Part shown: positions 10,540-22,480 of the stretch, in pieces | Layout of the letters: the number at the start of each line of letters is the position of its first letter | Numbering within the stretch: position 1 is the first letter of the stretch | Origin: Allium sativum | Lineage: Eukaryota; Streptophyta; Magnoliopsida; Asparagales; Amaryllidaceae | Reading direction: 5' to 3' | Length of the DNA: 64,000 bases | NCBI GenBank assembly: GCA_030737875.1 | Contig: CM060915.1 | Span: 903,642,177 to 903,706,176, forward strand | Position numbers and translations under genes: made by a program | Notes under the pieces: model-generated | What the model was told of the DNA's origin: nothing | Seen by the model: only the letters and a program-made list of their open reading frames with translations | The model's database searches: none

Positions 10540-11560
10540 CCTAATCCGAGGTTAGATTGAGTTGCAGTGTAAAACTGCCCAGAACCACCCGACACATCCA
10601 GTAATCACAACAACACCTATCTAATGTGAGAGTTTAGTGCATCATGCACAAGCAAAACCCGAGGTTAGATTGAGTTGTGGTGTAAAACTGCCTGGAACCA
10701 CCCGGCACATCCAGTAACCGCAACAACACATATCTAATGTGAGAGGTTGGTGCATTAATGAATCAATTAATGCTAATGAACAAGATGAATGAGTAGGGTT
10801 AAGTTCATAGGAACACTTAACCAATATAACATGAATGACTAGGGTTAAGTAATGAGAAACACTTAACCAACATGACAAGATGGATGACTAGGGTTAAGTT
10901 AATAGGAAACACTTAACTAGTATAGCATGATAAATGGAAAGGGTTAAGTTAACACTTAACCAATATAACTTGATTTGTAGTAGGGTTAAGTTAATAGGAA
11001 ACACTTAACCGGTATAATATGATAAATGGAAAGGGTTAAGTTAACACTTAACAATATCACTTGATTTATGGTAAGGTTAAGTTAAATCAAGAGGGCAACA
11101 CTTAACCAATATAACTTGATTTGTGGTAGGGTTAAGTTGACACAAGAAGGCAACACTTAACCAAAATAACATGACAAGTAGGTGGGTTAAGTTAACTTGA
11201 ATTGATTGATGACACTTAACCAATACAACATGATGAACACGTGGGGTTAAGTTAACATGAAAACACTTAACCAATATAACTTGATGAACGAACGGGGTTA
11301 AGATAATAAGAAACACTTAACCAACATGACACGATGACTGGGTGGGTTAAGTTAACATGAATGGAAAACACTTAACCAATATGACATAATGTGCGGGAGG
11401 GGTTAAGTACATATCGGGTTGGTGGGTAATATTAGGAAATATAGGCCCACAAACTTAACCATTAAATAAACATGCTTGAATCAGAGGGAGGGTTAAGTAC
11501 ATATCGATTTGGTGGGTAATATTAATAAATATAGGCTCACAAACTTAACCAATAGGAAAA
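10540..11560. repeat. Hairpin-forming GGTTAAGT/ACTTAACC array, E2 3' LTR
   Basis: This is the second copy of the array at 4030-5040, with the same unit order. Several arms differ by point mutation between the copies, and one unit has lost a base (ACTTAACAATATC near 11047). Confidence 0.85.
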
Positions 11561-12708
11561 CCTAGTAACGGGGACCCATTTCAGCAGTAACCCACATAGA
11601 TGTATCACGGTACCCTGAACTAGGCAGGGTGGGGCACGATTACTGGGCTGATTGTAAGCGGTCAAAGCAGCAACAGGGGGTACATCAGTGTAGGTTCCGA
11701 CGGTTTACGGGCATGCACGTACTCCGGAGTGGGAAAAAGCAGGCACTGGGTACTAGTAGTTATACACTGTGCATCTTGAATAGTGTCGGGTCGCTATCAT
11801 AAGGATTGATACACCTTATGGTGGGACCAGCATAGGGTCTCTACATGCAAGAGAGGGCCGATTGACATAGACACTTGGAACATGAATACAAGTAAGGGAG
11901 CCGATCGATAGGGTAGTAAGGGTACATCTAACATGTTCATCGCAATTAAGCTGATTGAGGTGGAATCCTCACGATAGATGTACACCTGAAGGCTACCACC
12001 ATTTGCGGGGATTGGGATCACGTTGTAATATTATCATTATATACAGATTACTAGTTGGGACACTAGTTAGGTGGTGTAGAGATAGAAATAGAAATCAGAA
12101 TAACAAAGTAGTAGCGAAGCAGAGAAAGAGTAGAAGCGCATTTAGTTTATTTTGCATTATCATACCTTATGCTTATCCTATGTCATTTTGTTATCCCTAT
12201 TATCACGGTATTGTCTTATATTCAGTTTATTTGTGTCATGATGCTTTTGCCTATTTATATGCTGAAAGTCACTGGACTTACCAGACTTATGTCTGGCCTA
12301 GTTTTGTTTCGCCTCTTTTCTTCCGTTCCCCCCAGTTCACAGGGAGGAAATGTTACCACTTAGCTCAGCTTTCTTTCCAAGCTCGAAGATAGTCGATGTA
12401 TTGCTTTGGACTCTCCTTCCCACTGCTATTGCTGGTTCATGCTTTATTGGGGAATATCATTGTTGTTTTTATGCTTCTTTAATATTTGGAAGTTTTTAGA
12501 TCAAGACAAATGTTCTGTGTATTACTTTTAAGTATGATTGAGACAACCATTGTAAAAGCCTGACTGAACCATATTGTTTATAAAATGACTTTATTTTCCA
12601 CTGCTTTATTTGTCTGTCTTGTAATTTATCTACATCTTTTACCTAAAATGCTCCACCAAATTAAGGCAATCCCTTTGTGAGTGACCTTAATGGCGGTGGG
12701 GTGTTTCA

Positions 12709-13702
12709 TCTGGCTTGAACGTTTCTAAGAGCCACCGGAGTTCTCAGCTTATTCTAGAGGTATACTTTCGGTCAGGGGAGCGCACTCTCCTAGTCAGTAT
12801 GTATTTCGAAAACTTCTCATTTTATCCTTTTGAATTTATAATTAAAAAATTCCTATTTTAAATTTGCACCCTAAAGATGTAAACTCTTCGCAATGTTTAT
12901 TTAGTTTAATCCATGTTGAGAATGGTCATTGTTGAGATTGACCTAATCTGTGGTTAACGGTGTGGTCCCATTTTATTTGGTAAATTTTACTTTTACCTTG
13001 TTGGATCCATATTCTTGGATCAATATCTTTGTTTCCATCGAGAAGTACCATACGCTCTTCCATCGAGAAGTGTTGTACGCTCTTCTCCATAGGTTGTTTG
13101 GTTATTTCGCTTTGATTGGCATTCATATATTTTTATATATGACATTGATTACCTTGTTATTCCAATATTTCTGTTTTGGGTCATTGCTAATATATGTTAT
13201 TTTTTTGAGGCAAAAACCCGTTCCACGATCAGCGGCGTGGTCTCTTAGAATTATAGTATGTCTTATTTTACATAAGTTTTCCAATGTTAGTATTCCAGGA
13301 TGATCCGTGTATATTTTATTATAATGCTCGGGGTCAGACCGAGCTTGTTTCCAGGTAATCTTCTGTTGGATGTGGAGATTATGGAGTGGAGTTGGAAGTT
13401 TTCTTGTTGTAGTATTTTATTTACGCTGTATTTTATTTTAACTAACAACATTGTAAGATCAAAATATTATAACTGTCCACCTGATAGGATTTGTTTCAAC
13501 TCTAATATACTTTTAATCTTAAAGTGACAGTTCATCTGTCGGTATTATTATTTTGCGTTGTTGTTTCCACCGTTTTCTTCTGTTCCTTTAATTTTCTTTT
13601 TACCCTAACAACCTACGTATTCAACGATTAGAGTTTCAACATTAAAGTTCAATGCTTGTAATTAGTGTCGACTTTTGACGGTCGAAAATGTGGATCGCTA
13701 CA
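12709..13702 (+). mobile_element. E5 5' LTR, 3' end only
   Basis: It begins immediately after E2 with TCTGG, at the point matching 43556 of the E5 3' LTR, and ends GGATCGCTACA. The missing 3.6 kb should lie left of E2, outside the window. The frames at 12950-13527 are not kept in the other LTR. Confidence 0.8.
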
Positions 13703-13704
13703 GC

Positions 13705-13716
13705 TGGTATCAGAGC
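13705..13716 (+). promoter_or_regulatory. E5 primer-binding site
   Basis: TGGTATCAGAGC is a perfect initiator tRNA-Met PBS, two bases after the 5' LTR end. Confidence 0.95.
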
Positions 13717-16700
13717 TGAAGGCTATGCTATAACCTTGGCTCTGGTAGGGTAATTCATCTAGATAAGGTAAGCAAGTCCCTAAGATGAGTTCGAGAGGCT
13801 ATATTTAAATACAAGAGCGTATTGGTTAGTGTTATGAAAACAAAAACATATTGTGTTAATTAGTCTATTGAGTCGTTTGACTTCTAATCGAGATGTGGGA
13901 CGCCATAGTGTCGATAGAGATCTCTAAATACTTGAACAAGGAAAGTGTCACAATATTGATTTTTGAAAATTTGGTAAATGAAATATTTTACATAAGAGAT
14001 ATTTTATGTATAAAGAAATATTTTTTCTAAATTATATAGTTATATATATTGTTGTTTCTTAATGATAATATCAATTTATTATCGTTATTGTTCAATTAGT
14101 CATGCTCAAACAGTTTAGGAGCGTTGCTATTGTTTGTTTGTTGTTATTAATGTTCTATTAACTTTTGGACATTTATTAGTAGTTTTAAGCGGATTAGAAT
14201 CAAATACCTTGTGAATTAAGTTTCATAGTTTTATTATGAGGTGTTCGACATAAATATTAAGTTAAAATTTACCTTTAACAGAAGATTGATTAAAATAAAT
14301 GGCAAAATTAAACATTTAGAAAAGAAAATTTTAATAAATGTTTATTATAATGTGAGTTTGATAGTGAAATATATTTTTGAAAATGTTTTTAATTAAAATT
14401 TTCCCAATATTGTTTAAAATGATTTCAAAAGGGTTTATTGAAATAGAAATTTAATTCTACTTAAAAACAAAAATATTTTAAAGTTCAGACATTCGAAAAT
14501 TTTTAAGTTTCCTAATAAGAAATTGTTTTGAGTAAAAAAAGTCGTTTTTGTATAATGAGTTCATAATTAGAAATTTAAATTCCTAATTAGTGAAGGAAAC
14601 ATTATTAACTCAGGTTCAAATGAGTTAAATTGATAACTGAGTTTTAGTAAGCTCAGTTGATTAAAACCATAACTTGGTATAAACATTTAAGTTTTGTAAA
14701 ATCGATTGATGTTGTTTTGGCTAATCCACTAGACATCTTTTCTTTAAATACCCTAAGGAAAATGTGTCGAAGGGTTGACTCAGTTGGAAAATTCTTATTT
14801 GGTATAGTATCTATATGAATTTTGAATTAAAATAAATAAATTGATAAGCAAGTTGAACTTGAGTTGTTTGATTTATTTTTCATTTGATATGATATTTCAT
14901 AAGTTAATTGTAAATGAAACAGAAAATTCGACAAATTTGGATATGTCAAGATTTTCAAGTTGAATATGGAAACATGGCTCAGTTTATCAAAAAACTAAAG
15001 AGAAAAAGGTTATAATTTATTAATTTAACGAAGTTTAAATGTATAAATTAAATTAAATTAAATTAAAATGAGCTCGCCGCATCTTGTTAGTTCTAAAATT
15101 TACGATTTGAAGTTCAAATGAATGTGTAGGATCAAATATAAGTCAAAATTCTTTGAAACAAGAATCTTTCAGATCTATTTAATTTTAGTTTTCTAACGGA
15201 AGAGAAAAAAACAAAATGTTATCTTGTAGATTTTGAGTTATGTCAAAATCAAATTTTCAGAAAAATCATGGTATGGTAGTTTAAAAATTAATAATTTAAT
15301 TAAATAGTGAAAATGAATTAGTATTGATTGGTATATTTAAGAAACCAATCAATAATGAGTAAATATGATATATGTAGATTGTTTGGTACACATGTGTATG
15401 GTCTATTATTTGGATACGTAACTTCATGGTAATTCAAACCAATCAGAAAAGGATTTATCACTTGATTTAATAGCGAACACTTGATTTGGATTCTTGTTAT
15501 GATACAATTTTTATTTATCAGAGCTGAAGGCCATATAAGGAAGACAGTGTTTTGATCGAGGAACTGAATCAAGAGTGAGCGGTTCTGATTCTGAGGTGAA
15601 TTCTATGTTTTCAAGCAAGAATTTAGTGTACGAATGATTTATGTGTATCATATGAACCTGAATATAATTAAATTAGTTGTTGTGACTCATCCAAAAATCT
15701 GGGTGATATTTATTTGACATTTTAAATAATGTCAGATGTTAGATTTTCCTTTATGAAATATGTTTCATTGCATGTTGGTATATTCCATTTTTTGAATTTG
15801 ATTATTATTGGTTGGTTGATAGTGTGTTTTTGTAAACTACGGCTTATAAAAATTTTGTTTCTTAGTTAGAACTCAAATCTTGGTTTTGAAAAACAATATG
15901 ATTTTCAAAGGAATTTGAAAAAAAATGTTAGAGGTGAATTTTCAAATATTTAGTTATGACTAAATTCGGCATTTGAAAAAACCAACTGGAAGACTTGCCA
16001 GGCAGATTTAATTACTCTAGTTATTGTTTTGGAGGAACCAGAATACCACTGAATGCTCCCTTTTGTTTGTTTTAGAGTTATACCATACTTCGGTAAGAGG
16101 TGCCCTCTCTTTGTCATAATTGATTTTGGTTGTTTTTATTCAAAAAGATTTGAATGTATGATTTGAATATTAAAACCGAGAAGGTAGTTCTAATATTTTC
16201 TATCTAAAATTGGATGCATATTGGTTCGTTGTAGGATAACTCTATTCTATTTGGTTGCATATGCTTGTTTGTTGTTTATTGCACCATTTTTACTAGTTGT
16301 GTAATGTCTTTGTGACTCTATGATTGTTATGTGGTTTTTTAGATATGTTAGTTGATATTGTACTACTTGATTCTTTTCTTAACTCTTTTTTGGATTATGA
16401 AAGTATTTACAGGTTTGGAAGCAAAAGCTTGCTTGCTTATAGCATTTGGTTTCATTGTAAAAGAATTATTTGCCCGACAAATTGGCACGTATTATGTTTT
16501 GATTTTGTTTGGATGATTTTATGTCCCAGATATAGTTAGCCACTTGGCTATAATTTTTCATTTTGGTTTGAGTGAGGCCCTATGTGGCATTTGGAATTTT
16601 TCGGATAGCGCCATAAAAAGGAGGGGCTGCTGAAAATTTCAAGTGTTAGAAAAATTTAACAAATTTTTGTAAGAAGTGTTTCTGAAGTAAAATTAATCGG

Positions 16701-16747
16701 TTTGTAACTATCTTCTTAACTTGTGACTCCGGGGACAAAGCCCTTTT

Positions 16748-16760
16748 AAGGTGGAAGGAA
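16748..16760 (+). promoter_or_regulatory. E5 polypurine tract
   Basis: AAGGTGGAAGGAA lies directly before the 3' LTR start TATAACAACC. Confidence 0.75.
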
Positions 16761-17996
16761 TATAACAACCTGGATTTTTATATAAGAATATATAATTAAT
16801 TTTAAATATTTAATTCAATTAATTTTAGTTGTTAAAGACTTAAAATTTATTTAAAATAAGAATTTGGAAGTTGGATAAACCTGAAATTGGGAACATCGAG
16901 TTTAAAATCCAAATATATTTATTTGAAGCTATACAAAATTATTTTTGGATATGAACGATAATAAGAATATATTATAAAGAAATTTTGAATGTTTGAAATT
17001 CTAAATATTGGAATTTTAGATTTAAGAATTAAGTAATATGAATTCGGTAACTACATTCGACATCGTTTAGTTAACCAATATTAATTTTAAGTCCAGTTTT
17101 TAAATCCATTTATGATAATAAATAGTTGGGACAATCGATATTTATATCGTATTTTAAAGTAATACTTTTGTATACAAAATAACCAATTTTCAAACGATCT
17201 TGGAATTCGACGAAATTAGTTTCATCAGATCCGGAATAATAAATTATTGCAAGATTTTAATTTTCGAATCCATTGGGGTTGTTATGTGGTCGTGCGCATT
17301 TTAAATGCTCATTGATAAACGTTTTGAATTTATAAATTGGATTTTAAAATTCCTTTTAAATAAAAAGAAAACCAAAATTGGAAAACTTAAATTATTGTAT
17401 ATAAGTTGATTTGATTTGATTTGAGTTGTTGCTTGTGAAGCTATGTTAGCTTAAATAAGAAGTAACATGTTTTTTCTTCTTCACAAAGTACACTAATATA
17501 ATATATAAAATAGGAAGACAACCCTTACATAGTTCTTCATATTTACAACCCCATTTCCTATCTTATCGTTCCCTATAACCTTTCAAAAAGAAAAAAGTGT
17601 GAAAGACTAACCTTTTAATTTCTAGAACAAATTAAATTAAAATCACAAAAATCAAAAGGGAGCTTCTTTGAGTTGATTTCAACAAGTACTTCGAATGTGT
17701 GGCTGTCTTATGATGTTTCACGTGTTGTAGATTTATTTGACGTTTCGAGCAGTAAGAAGCGATCACGTTAGGGTTTGTTTTTGGAGCATGTCGGAGTAGT
17801 GCAAACTAATTTTGAGGATGTATTTGGCTTTAACATTGGTTTTAGCACATACATCGAGTTCTTGAGGGATTTGGCACTTAAAATATTCGCAATTGGTAGC
17901 AGTAAGGTCGAGCATGCATTTAGAGGGAGGGCTACAGGTTGACTTTTGAGGTATCTAGGTGGTGGAGTCTGAGAAGTGAAGCATAATGGTGGCTTC

Positions 17997-18001
17997 ATGG
18001 C
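17997..18001. repeat. E3 target-site duplication, left
   Basis: ATGGC. It pairs with ATGGT at 41157-41161 (4 of 5 bases). Confidence 0.7.
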
Positions 18002-18421
18002 CGTAGCGACCCAAAATTTCAGTTCTCTTTGAATCAAGTAATTACACCCAAGTCCGACCCAAAGTGCACGGAAAATGGGTTACTAAAAGAAAGAAGCTAG
18101 AAGGTGAGAAAGAAAGAAAGAAATATCAGAATAGAAGAAAGAAGAAGAACCAATTTAAACCAGAATCTCACATCACAGCAGAACAAAATATAATATGGAA
18201 ATAAATCTTTATAAGTAACTTCCATAAATACTTACATCCATCAGAATACATCAGACAACCTGGACAGTTATAATAACATGTCCTCATATACAAAACAAAG
18301 CAGAATAAATAGTAATACATCTGGACTTCACTTCTCCAGTCCGTCTTCTTAAAATCCTAGCATCCTTAACTGAACCTGTAACTCGGGCTGACCCGAGACA
18401 TTACAAACGCCACGGATCAGT

Positions 18422-18426
18422 CTGGT
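18422..18426. repeat. E4 target-site duplication, left
   Basis: CTGGT. It pairs with TTGGT at 29368-29372. The uninterrupted E3 copy reads CTGGT at the same place. Confidence 0.75.
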
Positions 18427-18789
18427 TGTAACAACCCAGTTTGAGGACTAGTTTTATAATCTTAATGTATAGATTATGCAGATAATTTAATTTAATTAAA
18501 TAAATCTAGATTGATATATTTTGGAATATTTCAGGGGGCATTCCAGATAAATATATTTGTCGATGATTTAAATTCCTTAACCAATGTTATATATGTATAT
18601 TAAAAATAGAATTAAGGTTTTATCATTTTGATGTGTTCTAAAATGCTTTCAAAAACCCTGTAAATATAGATTGCTTAAGTAAGCAAATAAAGAGGGGATA
18701 TTCCGCAATGCAAAGATTTGTAGCATTAATTTGATGATGTTAATGAGATCGAATTCACTTAATTTAAAATAATCATTTTTAGCTTGTGT

Positions 18790-18826
18790 TATATATATAT
18801 ATACATATACATATACATATACATAT
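18790..18826. repeat. Compound (AT)n/(ACATAT)n microsatellite
   Basis: A short AT run is followed by four ACATAT-type hexamers within E4. Confidence 0.9.
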
Positions 18827-19012
18827 AGTCAAATATATGTTGTTTAAGCACTTTTGTTGCAATTAAAAATTTGTTTAAAAATCATGTACATAGAGTTAAT
18901 GTAACTAGTGAGCATATTTGAAGTAAAATGCATTTTTGTTTTTCACATGTAAATGCACATGAAAACATCATGAATTCAAAGAGAAAAGTGAATTCTTGCA
19001 TTTTCATTAATT

Positions 19013-19017
19013 GAAAT
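19013..19017. repeat. Copia target-site duplication, left
   Basis: GAAAT, identical to 24505-24509. Confidence 0.85.
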
Positions 19018-19317
19018 AAATAAAATGGAGAAAACACACTTATGTTGGTTTTATATTTCATCTACCTGGATTGCTCACGTGGGCACATATCTGCCTTTCA
19101 CTGTGCTTCACATCAGCCATTCAGTTACTATCTGCATCCTTATATTTCAACCAATACCGATGGAGGCCAAAGCCCATTTTGTAACTTATATACATTTGTT
19201 CTAAGCTTTGTTCTGCATATTGAAATTCATTTATAACAAAAGTAAATCAGAGAGAATCTTCTGCATCAAAACATTTATCCATTTCATTAATAAATCAAAT
19301 TACTTCATTTCTTTACA
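19018..19317 (+). mobile_element. Copia 5' LTR
   Basis: 300 bp, ending CTTTACA immediately before the PBS. A TATA-like CTTATATACAT near 19186 would be the promoter; the 3' copy has TTATATATATT at the same place. Confidence 0.85.
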
Positions 19318-19329
19318 TGGTATCAAAGT
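19318..19329 (+). promoter_or_regulatory. Copia primer-binding site
   Basis: TGGTATCAAAGT directly follows the 5' LTR with no gap. It is an initiator tRNA-Met PBS with one or two changes. Confidence 0.85.
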
Positions 19330-19744
19330 AGTTTGCTTAACAGCAACTGTTATTTTTCGATCCAACAAAGTGCATATTGATTCTTTAACCCATTAGATTG
19401 TTTTCATCACTTGGGTTATCCTCTCGTCTAAATTAACACTCATCATTTGAGAGTTGGCTCTAATTCAGATTTGTGCCTCGCCTAGTTTCATTACTAGCTG
19501 CATCAGATCTAAACTTCAATCAAGCCTTGAAGAATAATTTAGAGAAATCAATTTCCGCCACCAAGAAGTTCCAGAAATCAGTTCAAGAATCTGCCATACC
19601 AGTGTTAGTCATCAGAATATCATCATCACCTTATAAACATCAGGTTGCAGTTCACCTAAAACTAAAATCTTTGATCTCCGGCATCAAGAAAGTTGTTTCT
19701 CATCAATTTGATTCTGCATATCTTTTTCTGATTTTCTATTCATC

Positions 19745-20640
19745 ATGGTAGAGACAACTCCAACAATCTGTTCATTAGCAATTAGTGGTGATCCACCAGC
19801 TTCAAGTCAACCATCAGGCTTGTCAACATCTATTGACCAACTTGTCAAGATTGTAATAAGTCCACAAAGTTAGTTAGTTACAATAAAACTTGATGAAAGT
19901 AATTATCTGATGTGGAAATATCAAGTAGAGACTGCTATACAGGGATATGGCTTAGAAAGCTACATCTATGTTACAATTAACATACCATCAAAGTTTGTAA
20001 CAGAACAAGACATCAGAGTAGTAAGCAATTAAGAATTTGTTAAGTATCATAGACAAGATAGGTTGATTAGCGTATAGCTACTATCATCTATTAGCAGCAA
20101 TCTTATTTCTCAAGTAATTGGATGTAAATCATCCAATGAAATTCGGTCAAATATTGAAAAGAATTTCAACTCACAATCTCAAGACAAAATCATGCATTTT
20201 AGAAGGCAACTTCATAATGCCAAGAAGTAAAATGACAGTATGAGGGTGTACTTATCAAAGATCAAGACGATTTGTGATCAATTAGAAGTAGCAGGTTAGA
20301 AAATGCCTGAATCTGACAGTTACTGATAATAATGAATATAAAGCTGTTGAGGCTATAATTTCTACTCAAAGAATTACTCCACATATGGAAGAAATTTATT
20401 CTATACTTTTGTCTCATGAGGCAAGAATTGAAAGTAAAAGAAGCCAAGAATCTGATGCAAATAGCAACAGAAACAGAGATTCTAACTCTACTCAACAAAC
20501 TCAGAGAGGAGGTTACAGTAATATATCTAGAGGTAGAGGAAGAAATTTCAATAATAATAGACCCAAGTCTCAGATTTATGAGAAAGTTGGTCACACACTG
20601 CTATGGAATGCTATTTCAGATTTAATCAAAATTATACTTT
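19745..20640 (+). pseudogene. Copia gag (capsid), broken
   Basis: The first ATG of the polyprotein is taken at 19745 (METTP-like start MVETTPTICSL). About 40 codons on comes LDESNYLMWKYQVETAI, the N-terminal copia gag motif (L.. NY..W), then a UBN2-type capsid region with HFRRQLHNAKK and YLSKIKTICDQLE. In-frame stops follow SPQS, VVSN, ISV, AKK and EVAG. Near 20470-20550 is an Arg/Asn-rich linker (SRGRGRNFNNNRPKS). The CCHC knuckle is ruined: QIYEKVGHTLLWN stands where CxxC....H....C is expected. It would have packaged element RNA into particles in the cytoplasm. Confidence 0.8.
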
Positions 20641-22480
20641 AAATCAAGGTAGTGGCAATCAGAGAAATCAAAATGCTAATGTTGCTCAAGTCCAAAGTGA
20701 TCAAAATGATACCACAGCTAATAGTCAAGATGAAATCACTAGGGTGGATCACATCAATGATGATAATTGGTATCCTGATTCAGGTGCAACCACTCATCTA
20801 ACAAGCAACTTAGAAAATTTAAACCTTGGATGCAAGGAATATAAAGGTAATCAATTAGTTAGCATGGGAAATGGTAAGTCTATTCATATTACTCAAACTG
20901 GTAAAGGCTATATCAATGGAAACAGACACTTGCTTTTAAAAAATTTGTTAAGAGTTCCGGATATTAAAAAAGAATTTGTTAAGTGTGTGTCAATTTGCAA
21001 AAGATAATAATGTATTCTTTAAATTTTATCCTAATTATTGCTTAGTCAAAGACATACTTAACAAAAATATTTTATTGCAGGGTAATGAAGATAGAGGTCT
21101 ATATGTGTTCAATCAAGCCAAATGCAATAAAACTGAGACAAAGACTCACAACTGCAACTTTAGTGAAAGTTTTTTAGATAAAGAAAGCAATGTGTTAGAT
21201 ATTTGGCACAACAAGCTTGGTTATCCAAGTACAAATTTTGTTAAACAAATTCTTGTTGAAAACAATATAAAATTCAATGATATTACTACACCTTATTCGT
21301 GCACCTATTGCCAAATGGGAAAAATTCATAAAATTCCCTTTTCTGATTCTAGTACTGGATATTCTAAACCATTAGATTTAATTGCCACTGTCTTGTGGGG
21401 TCCTGCTCCAATTAATTCTGATCATGGATATAAATACTATTTATCCTTTGTTGATGCATATAGTAGATTTACTTTGATATATTTTTAAAAATCAAAATTT
21501 GATACATATAATTATGTTATTCATTTCATTACTCAAGTTGAAAAACAGATTGGGCTTCAGGTAAAAATATTTCAGTCTGATGGTGGGGCTAAATATAAAT
21601 GTCTAAAGAATTATTTTTCCAAGAAAGGTATAGTTCATAGAACCACTTGTCCATATACTTTTAAGCAAAATGGACTTGTGGAAAGGAAACATAGGCATAT
21701 TGTTAAAATAGGATTGACATTACTAGCTAATGCAAATATGCCATTAAATTTTTGGCCAAATTCCTTCAGTACAACAGTTTATTTAATAAATAAACTTCCA
21801 ACAAAAATACTAAAAGGAATTAAGTCCATATGAAAATCTATACAATGTCAAACCTGATTATAATTTCTTGAAAACTTTTGGTTGCTTATGCTACCCTTAT
21901 ATTATACCTTATAATAAGCATAAATTTGAGTATAGATCTAAGCCATGTACTTTTATAGGCTATGCTCAAGATCAAAAAGGTTATAAGTGTCTAGATAACA
22001 ATGGAAGAATATTTATCAGTAGGCATGTTATGTTTAATGAAAAGATTTTTCCCTATCATACTGAATCTATCAAAACTTCAAACAGAATTTTGGATACAAA
22101 TATTTCCATACCTCCATTGCCTATGTATTCTGAGTTAACATGTGCAGGTGAAACATGTAAGACATATGATAGTACAACACCACTTGATGATGATAATATT
22201 CTATCATCAAATAAGTCCAATGAGCCACCTACACTGCAAGGTCAAGATGAAAGTATTAGTCATCAATTTGAGGAACATGAAAATATTCAAATAGAAGATT
22301 CAGAGAGAAATATACAACCATGTGCTACACCACAAGCTGCACCAACACATCCAATAGTCACTCGATCAAAGAGTGGGATATTCAAACCCAAAACCTATAT
22401 AGCTGTAACATCTGATGAAGAGTCAACATGCTTTGATCAAGCCAAATTAGACAACAATTGGAGGAAAGCCACGGATACAT
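20640..22480 (+). pseudogene. Copia protease and integrase, broken
   Basis: Aspartic protease: WYPDSGATTHLTSN with the catalytic DSG at 20777-20785. A frameshift near 20980 leads to the GAG-pre-integrase zinc-binding region (DIWHNKLGYPS near 21199, CTYCQMGKIH at 21300). The integrase core follows. The first acidic residue is replaced: the usual DLWGP reads VLWGPAP (codon GTC at 21390-21392). The second Asp (QSDGG, 21579) and the Glu (GLVERKHR, 21681) remain. A stop interrupts at about 21486. After another frameshift the C-terminal FGCLCYP...FIGY region continues to about 22480. Integrase would have inserted the DNA copy; here it cannot be functional. Confidence 0.85.

Larger units (their letters stand above)
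2604..12708 (+). mobile_element. E2: Ty3/gypsy chromovirus with 4.2-kb LTRs, internally deleted
   Basis: The element reads 5' LTR (its first ~670 bp lie beyond E1, outside the window), PBS, short interior with pol fragments, PPT, then full 3' LTR. LTR starts TGTAACACCCCG and ends GGGGTGTTTCA. The PBS matches initiator tRNA-Met, and the words GGGGACGAAATCC...AAGGAGGGG before the 3' LTR are the signature of plant Tekay/Del-type chromoviruses. The interior is only 2.27 kb where a full gag-pol needs about 4.5 kb, so the element cannot encode its own machinery. The base block TCTGG after 12708 also fits the E5 LTR sequence (43556-43559 region), so E2 sits inside the E5 5' LTR and TCTGG is the likely target duplication. 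Confidence 0.85.
8463..12708 (+). mobile_element. E2 3' LTR (complete, 4246 bp)
   Basis: It starts TGTAACACCCCG after the PPT and ends GTGTTTCA. In order it holds a U3 region with a GTCGAC cluster, a TATA-like box, a 35-bp repeat array, the paired GAGGTT block (10550-10755), the hairpin array, the GGGAGCCGATC block (11895-11928), a polypyrimidine-CAG block and the conserved LTR end. Its length is several times that of typical plant chromovirus LTRs, mostly because of the inserted repeat arrays. It is non-coding. Confidence 0.9.
13703..16760 (+). other. E5 interior: non-coding
   Basis: This is the 3.06-kb AT-rich interior. After the PBS, the leader word AACCTTGGCTCTG also occurs just inside E3, which links the two families. 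No gag, protease, RT or integrase motif is visible in any frame; the longest openings are under 90 codons. It ends with GGGGACAAAGCCCTTTTAAG, a variant of the chromovirus 3' signature, before the PPT. Confidence 0.7.

Noticed and set aside
11955..12392. 145-codon plus-strand frame in the E2 3' LTR
   Set aside because: The matching region of the 5' LTR (5437-5778) breaks at a different place, so the frame is not conserved.
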